Positions 1 through 10,787 of a stretch of 64,000 nucleotides of DNA are shown in pieces. The notes under the pieces were generated by a model. It ran no database searches, was not told the DNA's origin, and saw only the letters and a program-made list of their open reading frames with translations. Position numbers and translations under genes: made by a program. Origin of the DNA: Margaritispora aquatica (lineage: Eukaryota > Ascomycota > Leotiomycetes > Helotiales > Discinellaceae); contig VJWN01000003.1 in NCBI GenBank assembly GCA_007644065.1, forward strand, positions 1,488,001-1,552,000. The letters run 5' to 3'. How positions within the stretch are numbered: the stretch's first letter is position 1; every line of letters starts with the position of its first letter.

Positions 1-2866
1 AGTTATCGAAACCCGTGTTCATGCTGATGTTTTCTTGGTGTTTAATCCAATCGTTGCGCTCTTGTTCGGTACTCAGATAGGTGGCCATGTGCGCAGGAGG
101 TGGTGCCATCGTGTGCTGTGCCACTGATGGGTAGGCGGCCACATGATGGGGTTGAGTAGCCGCATGGTACATTTGAGCCTGGGGATTGGTGTATGGAGAA
201 TTAAGGTTGGAGTTTGCATCTCCGTTGCTTGGACTGATGAGACTTGGTGTTGTCGAGGCTTGGTTTGGTGATTGCTGGTAAGGTAATCCATAGGTTGGAC
301 CGTAGTATTTCGGTCTGTCATCGATTTCGGCATGTGGCACTGGTGGGGGACTGGTTGCATTAATTGCTGCCCATGCACCATTCGTTCGAGATTGAGATGC
401 TGCCTCAACACCCTGCATTACCTCCCCATTAACACTTGAGCCTGGCAGATCATTTGTACTAGCTCTTGACCGAGCCTGATCAACAGTATCAGATCCATCC
501 GATGCCATCGTTTGGTCAGGATCTTTCAGATCTCCGAATTCCTTCAACTCCTTTTCGTACTTCTTGTATTGCTCCAGACCGCCCCCGGAGAAGTCGTCTG
601 GTTTCCGCTTAACTTTTCCATAGTAGTTCCGGAATACATCTTGAAAGTAGGTATGCATTTTGTGTATCGATTTGAGATAAGCCTTGACCATCTTGAGCCT
701 GGGTACCATCTCTCCAAGAATGCGTTTCGTCAATGCCGGGTATCGATTGTTTTTAATCGACATTGGCTCATGATTTTCGTTGGCGGTAGTTAAGAATTGG
801 GCCATATCCATATGTGGAAAATATCCGGCATAGACAGAAACGAAGGCCGCTTGCCAGACGGCGAAACCGATTTGTGGTGACTCAGGTAGCGCATCACTTT
901 CTTGACAAGTGCTGACGATATTGATGATGTCGCTTGAAGCCTTCATGATTCCTTGGGCACTATCCTCCCAAAAGCCTGGAGGGATATCGAATTTGTCCTC
1001 AGGGAATGTAGGTTCATCCAAGGGACCTACTGGCCTTTTGCAGCGAATTGGGATAAATGGAATGTATTCTCGGTGAAGCACGATAAGACACAGGGAGTAG
1101 AGAGTATGTAGCGAGGCATATGTCGTTGCGTTATGCTTTTCAATGTGGGCAGAGAGGTTAGTTTCCGTGAAAGTGAGACTTGATGGCAATGCATCATGAA
1201 ACTCTTTCAGCTGGCGACGCAATTTGAAGAACTCGGTATTCTCATCCCAAGGAGGCAGGCTTTCGGACCTCCTCCCTCCAGCATAGCTGTATTCTGATAG
1301 CCGACCAAATATCTCTACCAACCGAATATATCTGCTGAGAACGCGATCATCAGTCACAGTTGACCGCAAGTCTTGGGGTGAAGCATCGTGAACTTCGGTT
1401 GGCATGAGAAATCCTGTTCGTACATGGTGAACAAACAGAAACTCGTCGTCTGAGCAGGGAAGCTGAACTCGCAATTTGTCTGGGCTAATCATCGTCGGCC
1501 GGCACTTCCCAGCAGCAAGCATTCTGTCCATAATGAAACAGCTCCAGAAGGTCCGTCGGCGAACTTCTTTTTCAATCATGTTCTCGCGAGGTGATGTGGA
1601 GGTTCTTCCAGAACTAGCTTGATGAGGCCCATCATTGGTCTCCGATTCATCTTCGAATGCCAACCCCATGGAGAAGGCCAGTCGTATAGCTAATCCTACA
1701 TACAGCCAGGCACTTAACCCTCTAGTTTGGCCCCACTCGTAGAGACCGAGCATTAAGAGTGCTTGTGTGTTCTCCAGTGATGGCACCGAAATGTTCCTGA
1801 TAGTTGGACCGAACGCAGCGGCCAGAGGTGTTGCATAGTACTCGCTAGCTGCTAGAGGATCCTCGCCATTTGGTGAATGATGCGCAACGAGGCCAGGATG
1901 AAAACGTGCCGTCAAAGTAAGTACTCCAAGCAAAATCACTCTACCTTCCTCAATATCCGTAGGTGAAACATTAGGATCTCGAGGATACGCAGCTTGCCGC
2001 ATTCGCGTTCGAAAGGTTTGCGGGTGAAGAAATGGCAACTCCGTCGAGAAATGTAGCTTGAATATTTCAAACAGCTCGTCCCAAGTCTTCTTGGTGAGGA
2101 GCGGGGAATCCAACACATCTTCGTTTGGCCTATGGCTGTTCCTCCGTCCTATATCCTCGGTCTTCTTCACGCGTTTTTTGTTTTCGCTATTCTCGAACTC
2201 TTGTTTGATGCCAGCTGTAGCCTCTGATCGCTTCGGGGCAGGTGTTGAACCCGGATTGGGATATGTGCATTCTCGATTGGCTCCAAGACAAGCTTTACAG
2301 GTAGAGTTCACGCCGGTATTGACACCTGAATGACTATTAGCATTGGGCAATTAAATTTCAGTGTACAAGATGCGCCAGACTGTTGACCAAAATCAATTCT
2401 TTCGGTAAGCACACGTAGGGCTTCGTATCATTCGTCACATCCCGTTTGAGGGTTGGAACTACATGCGCGGTTGTCTTCCAACAGGATATATACGACGCTT
2501 CAACTCACATTTAACTTTGCTTCGCCGACACCTACTGCAAGCTATGGAACTTCGAACCATCTTCTGCGGCTTCTTCTCCTCCTGACCACCTCTCATCGCT
2601 CCGCCACTCCCATCATCTGCCCCTCTGCCGTTGGGGCTTGCTACCCCGTTTGAAGCAATATTGACGTGTTGATCTGGCGAGTGTGGATGGAGATAAGGTT
2701 GATCGGGACCCTGAAAGGCCTCGATATATGTGCGCTTGGGCGACGATGATCGCGATGCACCTGTGTCTTCAGGTGGTGCAGATGGCGACAATATCGCGGC
2801 AAGTGCGAGAGAATTTGAGGATTGAATGGTGGCGGTTGAGGTCTTTTTGAGACCCGGAACAGGCAC
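1..2866 (-). CDS. Zn2Cys6 fungal transcription factor (3' end outside window)
   Basis: A binuclear zinc-cluster regulator expected to bind DNA in the nucleus. Exon 1 ends at 2509 after CSRCRRSKVK; a 183-bp intron (2326-2508, donor GTGAGT, acceptor TTCAG) splits the first-half cysteine codon. Exon 2 starts at 2325 and supplies the second half, TCKACLGANREC, giving the full CX2CX6C...CX2CX6C set. The frame then stays open to position 1 and contains the fungal-specific transcription factor middle domain, seen as the hallmark RRTFWSCFIMDR near 1520-1555. The visible C-terminal part is rich in Pro, Gln and Ser. The start is unsettled: the frame is open up to 2866 and looks coding, but no ATG opens it there. 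The first in-frame ATG is 2596, so either translation begins at 2596 or an upstream exon was missed. Family is certain; target genes are unknown. Confidence 0.85.
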
Positions 2867-5800
2867 GGAGACGATATTTCTTTACAGTTGCAGGTTGAAG
2901 AGAGTCCCATCCAAGAACAAGTACTTTCTGGTCGTGGCCGGCGTCAAGCAGAGGAGAAAGAGGAGTGGGACGGTGAGAGCGATGTTTGTGTTACAACGCG
3001 GATGCGCTTCGCCAGTGAAAGATATACCTATGGATCGCAGATTCCCAGAGCAGACACCGCAGACCAGACAATTGGATTGAAGGCACCAGTGTGGAAACAC
3101 AAAACGGCTTGTCAAGTTTAGCAAATTGGGGTATGTTTGTTGCTCGATTGGACGGGTCTGATTTGGTGGTGGTGGTGGATCGCAGACGACAAGCAGAACA
3201 GCAGTAGTAGTGGCAGCAGTTGAATGAGTTGATAGAGGTTGAGGTACAGTACAGCGCTCGGTAGTCAAGGTAAGGTAGTGTTAATAGTCCGTCCTGGGTG
3301 GACTGGTGGAGGACTGGTGGAAAGCGAAAAGCGGAAGAAGACCTAATACTGTACCTAGGATGCGTAGCGCATTGGACGAGGAAAGGCAAGCTGGCTGCGG
3401 AGACGAGGGAGGTCACAATAATGGGGCGGCCTAGATGCACGGATAGCTAATAGGTACTGTAAGGTAGTATGCTAGGCATGGGGTAACCAGGAAGCTTGGG
3501 TAACCGCACCCCCGACTACGAGCAAGTATAGGTACTTTAGGTACAAAAACAATATCAAAATGTTACGTTAGTGTAAATCGTTTGAAGATGAAAAGATTAC
3601 GAGAGCACGCATTGTAAGAGTAGTTTCGTATTTTCTTGAACAGATCTTATATGCACAACTCTTTCTCTTATTCGGCTATCACTACCATTGGCTTGTAGTC
3701 ATGATATAAGTACTCCTTAATACCTCGACATGTCGGACATTGGACAGACAGGCTCACCATAATAGATCTGGATGATTGAATCGAACGGCACATATAAGGT
3801 GGTCTTGCAAAAGCTATCATTTCACGGAAATCAACATTGCCAACCAAGATTCAGCCCCGAAGGTGTAGGTAAGATATACAGCTAATTAGTACCCATTCGT
3901 CAGACCCCTGATCGCTCGGTAAAATAATCTGAACAATGTGCACCTTCTGTGGTGTATTCCGGCTAACATACTTTCAAGCACATCCATAAAGTTGGGTGGC
4001 TAGAAAATGGTAAGTTGATACCATAACAACAAATATACAGCAAGCAACATGGTAATCGAGAAGCTCTCCTTCCCCCATTGTCCGAAGCTTGTGAGTTGAA
4101 TTATTGATGGCCGATTCAGGGTCGGAGTCGGAAGCCAGGCCTACCTAGTAGCTCCTAAACCAGCGTAAGTGCTGGGCTAGACTGAAAGGGCAATGTATGA
4201 GTCGGCACACGCGCATAATGAAGCGCGGAAACGTAGGCCGAAAGCGAGTTATCAATATCGGAAGTTTGGGGGTCACTTGCTCGTGATATGCTCGCATACC
4301 ATTTTCCCTGCACCTGCGGCACACCTCATGGACCTGTACCTCCGTACATACTGCCGCTATCAAAGCCCACCTCATACTAGGCATCGTGACAGACAGTTTC
4401 AAGTGCGCTTGTACTCCGTAGGTTGCTCAGTGGTTGCTAGATCCCCATGACTCGTCAAGGGCGAGGAAATTGGGAGTGAGCAAAATGATGACAGAGGATA
4501 CACTTCGGCCTTTAGTTACTACTGGAGTATTTCAAAGATCCCGTCGCCTCTAGTGGAATAAATTTGGACACTAGCATCTTGCAACTCTTACAATACTGGC
4601 TGATAAGATCCCCTTACTGTAAGGCTCATGAATCATGAATCGGCGCGTCTCGGTCCTCTGCATTTCTTCAGCGGCCCTTTCCTGGTGGCTGTATACCTTC
4701 CTTATGGGCCAAACAGGATGATGTCGTGGTCGTGATCATATTTCCCAGTTTCTTGGTTTCCGATGCGAAATCTATGCATCTCCCTCCCGAGTATATGCAC
4801 GGGAAGAAAGACAAGACAAGTACAGTATGGCACCCAACCTTCTGGTATCACTAACGATGTTTGCTCATTCCCTCGCCCAACCGAAACAAGTCAGATGCAT
4901 ATGCTCTTCGCCATGAGGCTGGCACAAGTACCCAGATCTTGACAAGTCAGACGAGGAATCGGGAGAAGTCTGCAGGTTGTGGATGGTAAGGATAGCCTGA
5001 ACCTGGAAGCTGGAAACGGGGGAGGGTCGTCATTATTCAAGAGTCGAGACTTCGAAAATGTTTCAACGTGCATAGGTTGCAAAACCATGAGCCAAGATTA
5101 AAGGACTGCAATATCCTCCGATGCGACAAAACCAGATCACCTGCATCGAAATCTTTCCATTGAAGAGATAGGTATGGTCTTCTCGGGTAGACTAGTGATA
5201 CATACTGTACGGACTTGAACTTCCGGTGGGTCGGGGGACTGTAATGTTTTGCCTTATTCATTTGCTGACTTCTTGACCACAAAAGCATTTGAATCTATTA
5301 GCATGATGGCCTTCCAATCCTCCATTGATTTTCGTACGGATGAGCTCACGTCTTCTGTGCCAATGCCGTATTGCTCGTCAGCTTATGCTTAGAGGATATA
5401 TTCACAATTCCAATTGTTCAAAGGCATGGCGGGGGCGGGGTTAAAAATTCGAACGGTTTTGGTGATGGAACAAAACCGAACGAAGGTGAGTTGTGATCAA
5501 AAATGAGCGCCACCATGGGATACCTACTTAAGGTACGGGCGCCCTTTCCCTAAGGCACCTTCAGGTAAGATCTTTCCTTACCTTAGGTAATTCAATTCTT
5601 GGCATATTGTCACATGATCGTTTATTGCACCGCCACACATACCATACCTTATTACCTTATACAGACTCTTGGAAAGGCAACGATGAGGTCACATCATTGG
5701 CTAGTTTGCCCCCCTCCCCTTCCCTTGCGAGCCTTGCTTTTGCTTCTCCTCGCCTGAGCAAACGCCCTCACACTTTGACGATCCATTCAGGCCATTCAGC

Positions 5801-6121
5801 ATCTCCAGATTCTGGAACGCAGCGCGTAATGCCCCCCGCCAATGCTCACGATAACCTATAACCGCTGAGATTTAAGGTTGGCAAAGCTATTCTTATGCAT
5901 ACCCTCCCAGTTCTGCAGGGCACTTTGTGCTCTCTACTATCCTCCTTGTTCTGCTCGTAATTCAACCTTCCAGCTTGATTTCTTATCTCCAAACTTCGTG
6001 CTTTTGTTATTTCTCATCGCGGGCCTGAATTAAACTTCGTGTGCTCTTTTATCTCTCCTCTTATTCTATCTCGTCAGTTTCCATATCTACTGGTGCAGGT
6101 GTACTCACACGATCAATCACT
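2867..6121. other. 3.2-kb gene-free region
   Basis: No convincing gene on either strand. 2870-3440 is pyrimidine-rich when read on the minus strand and is probably the promoter and leader of the zinc-cluster gene. A GC-box-like GGCGGGGGCGGGG stretch lies near 5428-5442. TACCT/AGGTA words recur (for example 5520-5590). Short open frames here have no motif, no ATG or no codon bias that I would trust. Confidence 0.5.
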
Positions 6122-7837
6122 ATGGCATCTGGTCACAATGTTGGTTACCCCTCCATGTTTCCCCCGCCTGTTTGCAGAACAAGCCCTAATTCGCAATTTG
6201 AACTCAGGATCCAAAGTTGCTCTACAGTATTAAAGGCATAAACGCATATCATATTGAGAATGGCAAAGAAGAGTCTCTTACGCCAGCTGGCGCACAAACT
6301 CTGTCTCTACTGATGGTGCCAACATCCTCGCCATTCTCTGGACTATCCTCTGCCGATCCACAGTCTGCTGCGCCTGAAGAAGACTTCTATCTACACCTTC
6401 ATCTTCCCCCTGAGCTTGATTTGCCTCTGCCTGCTACCACTCAAATCTACCATCAACCACCGAACAGCTACCTCATACCAAGATGGGATTTGGGACCTGA
6501 TAGCGGGGCGTTTACAAGGATAGAGTTTCCCGGTGTGGGCAAAGGCAAAGGCTCCCAGGATGACGTTGATACCTTTGAGACTATCTTGGCACAATGTACG
6601 GCGTTTCTAGAGCGAGCTTCGCCTCCAAAGTCGGCCAGACCTAGACGGACCAAAAGTGAGAAGGAAATGCCAATTGCTCCATACAATCCATCAAACTTCT
6701 CTCCCGGTGAAGCATATGCACAAGGCAGCACTAGTTCCCACACGGGCGGCCAGATTGTTCTCATCGATGAAGAAAATGGAAGCATTGTCGGCGAGTTGGG
6801 CGAGAATTTCCACGTTGTAGAAGATAGCAAGATCCAAGCTGGATCGAAAAGTTAGTGTTTCTGTCTCATGATTCACCCATCACCACTAACATATCAATAC
6901 AGATCCAGTTGAAATCACCCTACCACAAGATGGCTCAAACACCATTGGTGTCGCTCCTGCATCTGACGCGTATCTCGAGATGGCTATGCACCCAGCCTAC
7001 AAAAACTCGACGCTGGTCTCCAAAGCTGCCATGGCATCTCGACTCATTGTTACTACTTCAAGTTATGTTTCAAAAACCATGCAATCATCAGCCGAGAGCT
7101 TCACCCAGAAGACGAAGCCCAATGCCAAACCCATGACCTTCACACCAACCACACATTCTCGTGTTCGAAAGGTTCACACCTTCTCTGAGGGTGCTGCAGG
7201 TTTGAGTGCAAAGACTGTCGGTAGTGTGAGTAGATATGCGCAGAATCTTGGAGCAGCTCTTGCAAAGAAAGGTGAGAAGGCACATCGTGGAATTGGCCCA
7301 GATGGCAAACCAGTCGACGACTACAAACCGGGCTTGCTCAACAAATCTATCATGGCATTCTCCACAATCGCCGATGGCATTGATCAAGCTGGACGTAATC
7401 TGCTCACAAGCACCAGCACGGCTGCCACGACAGTCGTGCAACATAAATATGGTGCGGAGGCCGGAGACATTAGCAGAAGCATCGGTGGTGGCTTCAAGAA
7501 TGTGGGTTTGGTTTACATTGATGCAAGCGGCGTGAGTCGTAAAGCAATTGTTAAAAGTGTTGCCAAGGGTATGGTGGTAGGCAAGATGCGAGGTGGAGGT
7601 GACCTCGTTGTTGGAGGGGGCGACGGAGGGGTTATAAATGGGCTTCCTAGTTCGAGTCAGAACTGGAAAGAGAAGGAAGCTATTGAAGGACGCTACACTG
7701 ATGATACTAAAATGAGCGGCGGTCGAGACAGTCCAGGTCTTATCGGCTTCGGAAGACAGGCGCCGCCTTCGTATATGTCTGGACCTGGAGAGAGCATTGA
7801 AGGTCAGCCAGCAGATGTCAAGCGTCATTACCAGTAA
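6122..7837 (+). CDS. Spartin/ERD7-like senescence-domain protein
   Basis: Three exons give a 531-residue protein: 6122-6139, 6208-6850 and 6903-7837. The first exon codes only six residues (MASGHN); its 68-bp intron has donor GTTGGT, branch CTAAT and acceptor CAG, and opens into DPKLLYSIKGINAYHI, the usual N-terminal strand of this fungal family. The second intron (6851-6902) has GTTAGT, CTAAC and CAG. Residues about 240-435 form the senescence/spartin-associated domain (PF06911-type): Gly/Ala-rich helices such as GLLNKSIMAFSTIADGIDQ and the pattern GGGFKNVGLVYID. Spartin-type proteins associate with lipid droplets, endosomes or mitochondria, so a membrane or lipid-droplet role is likely but inferred. 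The C-terminus is Gly/Ser-rich and probably disordered. Confidence 0.85.
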
Positions 7838-8406
7838 GGATCTGTCTGTATATTTGGGAGTGTTTTATTGTTATAGGAGGAGCAGGAACGAGCGATGATA
7901 TTATGACATGGTCACTACATATATGCTTAGATGAGTCCTTCAAAATGCGTTGTTTCTCCTTGATTACCTGCTGCTAAATACTCGAATTTTAATGAATATC
8001 AAATTGTGGCAATTGCATCTTCAAAGACATTCTCGTACTGCCCCAAAATATACAAAGGCCCGAAGCGAGAAGAGCAGGTGAGGGACTTGGCGCCTTCCTC
8101 AATTTAGTGTGTATTGATGCTTCGTTAGGTAAGCCATCTCTTCCTCGCGATCCTCTCGCTTTTACCCAGCAACCGACTCACTCGGAAGTCTATTGGTCTT
8201 TCAACTTTCTCATATCAAACCCTCCGATTTTGGATACGGCTGGCATCAGATAACCGTAGCTGCCCAGTATTGTCACTGGACTATAGCGGTATGTGCATAC
8301 TACACTACAGGTTGTGGAATTAGAGATTGAAGTACTCAGAAGGTTGTAGATAGACAGCACCTCTAGACACGATTTGCTCTCATCAACGAATCCAAAACAA
8401 ACAAGG
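7838..8406. other. Intergenic spacer
   Basis: Spacer between the spartin-like gene and the next plus-strand gene. I see no open frame, RNA gene or repeat in it. Confidence 0.5.
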
Positions 8407-10104
8407 ATGCAAAGAAGTATAGAAATCGATCAGGGTAGAGACGCAGCCGTAACAGCCCCACCGTCGACTCCTCTACATTTTCGTCTGAGCATTGCGCAGC
8501 TTTCTGAGATATATGACAAGCTCCCCGAGGAGTCCTGCACTCCAAGTCCGAGTTCTAGAAAATCCATCAAATGCTGCACAGCAAGGACTTCGCCGCATAG
8601 TGACATTGGAACTACACGCCAAGATACGCTGCACAGATTTGATCTTGAATTTGATGAAAAGCAAGCTCTGTCAGAGCTGTATGACTGGAGGCAATGGAGC
8701 TCAAGTGAAGAATTTGAAGTGCAGGAAGATGATGATCAAGGTAACGATACTATCCTTGGACCCGCATTAGTCGGGAGAAGGGTGGATGATTTACATTGCA
8801 CGGACAATATGCATCTTCAGAGAAAGACGCCTGTTTCAACATTGTCAAAAAAGACAAATTCAATACCTGCATCGCTGGCCGCTTCTCCTACCTGTCATCG
8901 GGGCAATACAGATTCTGTAGCTCAAAAGAGCAGCTCTTCCAAACTCCCAAATTTATCGAGTCTTTCAGCGAAAAGAAGTGCCGCTGACGCGGGTTGCCGC
9001 TTGATGACTTCAGAAAATGCATGGCAGCTTTTGGTCATTCTCGGCCAAAGGATATAGATCACTCTTTGAAGAGGAGTCAGAGTGAAAACTGTCATGTTTT
9101 TAAGGATAGAAATCAGTCGCACGGGGCAGCAAATCAATCCAAGTGCATATTGCTAGAAGGTGATTTTTTTCAGTCTAGGGTGCTGACTGACATTCAGCCA
9201 AAAAAATGGCATATGGCCAGAGCGAGACAAGGCACCACCGATACAACCACGATCGAGGCAAGATCATCAATCCCAATCACTTCTAATGGGTTGGAAAAAT
9301 GGCCTTGCAAATCCTCCAGCATTTGATATTCCCGGCTGTGTCACCAATCCAGTCACCCCTCCTCGGATTTCTAACCAAGCTCATACCAAAAACTCAGTTA
9401 AAGCCCAGCGTCTTTCGGGTGGTCTTCTTCGTGCCAAAAGGCAACTGCAAGCTGCATTCAACAATACAGACGTGACTAAGGACAAACTCGACCAACTCGA
9501 TATAGAATTAGGCTACAAAGAAGCTAAAGAACTGCTCAGTCAGAATGATATAGATTTCAGCGAGGACATTAGTCTCATCGAGGCCAAAATCATTGTCGAT
9601 AAGAAGAATCGTAATATCGCTGCCCAGATAGAAGCTCTGCGAGAGCCAAGGGGTAAATCCAGCAATAGTCCAGTTAACCAGCGTACGATACTGAGTCTAG
9701 ATTACGAGTATGCACGAGGCAATAAGTGTAAAGTTTCGGAACTTAAGGAAAAGACAGTATTAGATGCTGTCTACCCGACTCGGCTTTTGTCCAAGGCTCA
9801 GGAGCAGAACATGGAGGAGGCCAGGCGAGAAGTTGAGGAGAAGATGACGAGGATGAGCGCCGAGACTGAGGCAGAAATCTCAGAAGAGAAGTGGAAGAAA
9901 TCAAATGCTGCGATAGAGAGATATTGGGAAGATCCGAAGGCGTTTCATTCTCCTATGAAATGTTCTTCGAACTCACCAAAATCCAACACAGACCAGCCCA
10001 AAGAGTCTAGCAAGCTCGAGAGTCTTCGAGCAAGAGTCATAGAAAGGGAGGTGATACCCAAGGAACAAAGAGCGAGGAAGAGAATGCAAGAAGGAAAAAT
10101 ATGA
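8407..10104 (+). CDS. Unrecognised protein with charged coiled-coil C-terminus
   Basis: No known domain recognised. Three open blocks in different frames join cleanly with two short introns: exons 8407-8977, 9028-9142 and 9198-10104, giving 530 residues. Intron 1 (8978-9027, 50 bp) and intron 2 (9143-9197, 55 bp) have weak donors (GTGCCG, GTGCAT) but CTGAC-like branch points and CAG acceptors. The joined product keeps coding-like text such as FGHSRPKDIDHSLKRSQSENC. The N-terminal half is Ser/Thr-rich and acidic; the last 130 residues are very rich in Glu, Lys and Arg (for example EEARREVEEKMTRMSAETEAE) and predict a long helix or coiled coil. If the introns are wrong, a shorter protein could start at ATG 9286. 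Function unknown. Confidence 0.55.
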
Positions 10105-10787
10105 ACTTTCCATAGCAGAGTGGTGTGGTGAAAGATGGAAATGCGTGTGGGTCCGAATAGAACGAGATATAAGAATCCTTTCATCGACGAACACGGAAGA
10201 GAAATAAATATTCTTAGGGCACACCTAGCCTTTGAATCAGGAAGATCCGTAGAGGTTTCAACATCAATCAATTAATTTTCCCTTCTCCTCTGAATTTCTG
10301 CCTCTTCTAGTTGCCCTGTTCAGTCATGGCAGCTGACGTAAAGGCTGGATATCTCTGAATAGGGGAGGCGCGTTCTTAAGCGAGATTTTGAACCTCAACG
10401 TCGTTGCTGCTGGGCAGGGCAACAATGAATTTCAAGAACATTTTTCTTGCGCCAATCGATTCAATTCACGAACATCTCAAAGATTTCGTGTTTTGGCGGG
10501 ACCCATGGTTGTTCCTTTGATTGATTGATTGTAAGCAAAGCATCACAGACAGTAATAATTGTGATTGACGTTTCTGCGCAGCAGCCCTTTGAAGCGCGGC
10601 ACTGAAAGTCAATCCATCTGCACGGAAGTTCCATCAGCTCAATTCTATCAATCTGACGCAATTGAAAGGTAGCAACTTCAGCATTCGAGGATCATTCTCA
10701 AAGATTAGAGTAAGCTCACCCAACAAGTCCGCGAGCGCAGCGAATTTCAACGACAGCAGCAGCAGAAGAAGTTTGATTGGTAACATT
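10105..10787. other. Intergenic spacer and probable 5' exon region
   Basis: Leader and promoter of the Gln-rich AT-hook gene. The frame of that gene is open and coding-like back to about 10665 without an ATG, so an unidentified 5' exon probably lies here. A possible acceptor CAG is at 10679-10681. I could not find a donor and ATG that join to it with confidence. Confidence 0.4.
10203..10208 (+). terminator. Possible polyadenylation signal
   Basis: An AATAAA hexamer lies about 100 bp after the stop codon of the coiled-coil protein gene. Position and sequence fit a poly(A) signal; no other support. Confidence 0.3.

Noticed and set aside
2882..3440. Open frames of 128-149 codons on the minus strand upstream of the zinc-cluster gene
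   Set aside because: They start without ATG, overlap one another in different frames and read through pyrimidine-rich promoter-like DNA. No motif is present.
7088..7828. Minus-strand open frame of 246 codons
   Set aside because: Antisense to the third exon of the spartin-like gene, whose senescence domain is clear on the plus strand.
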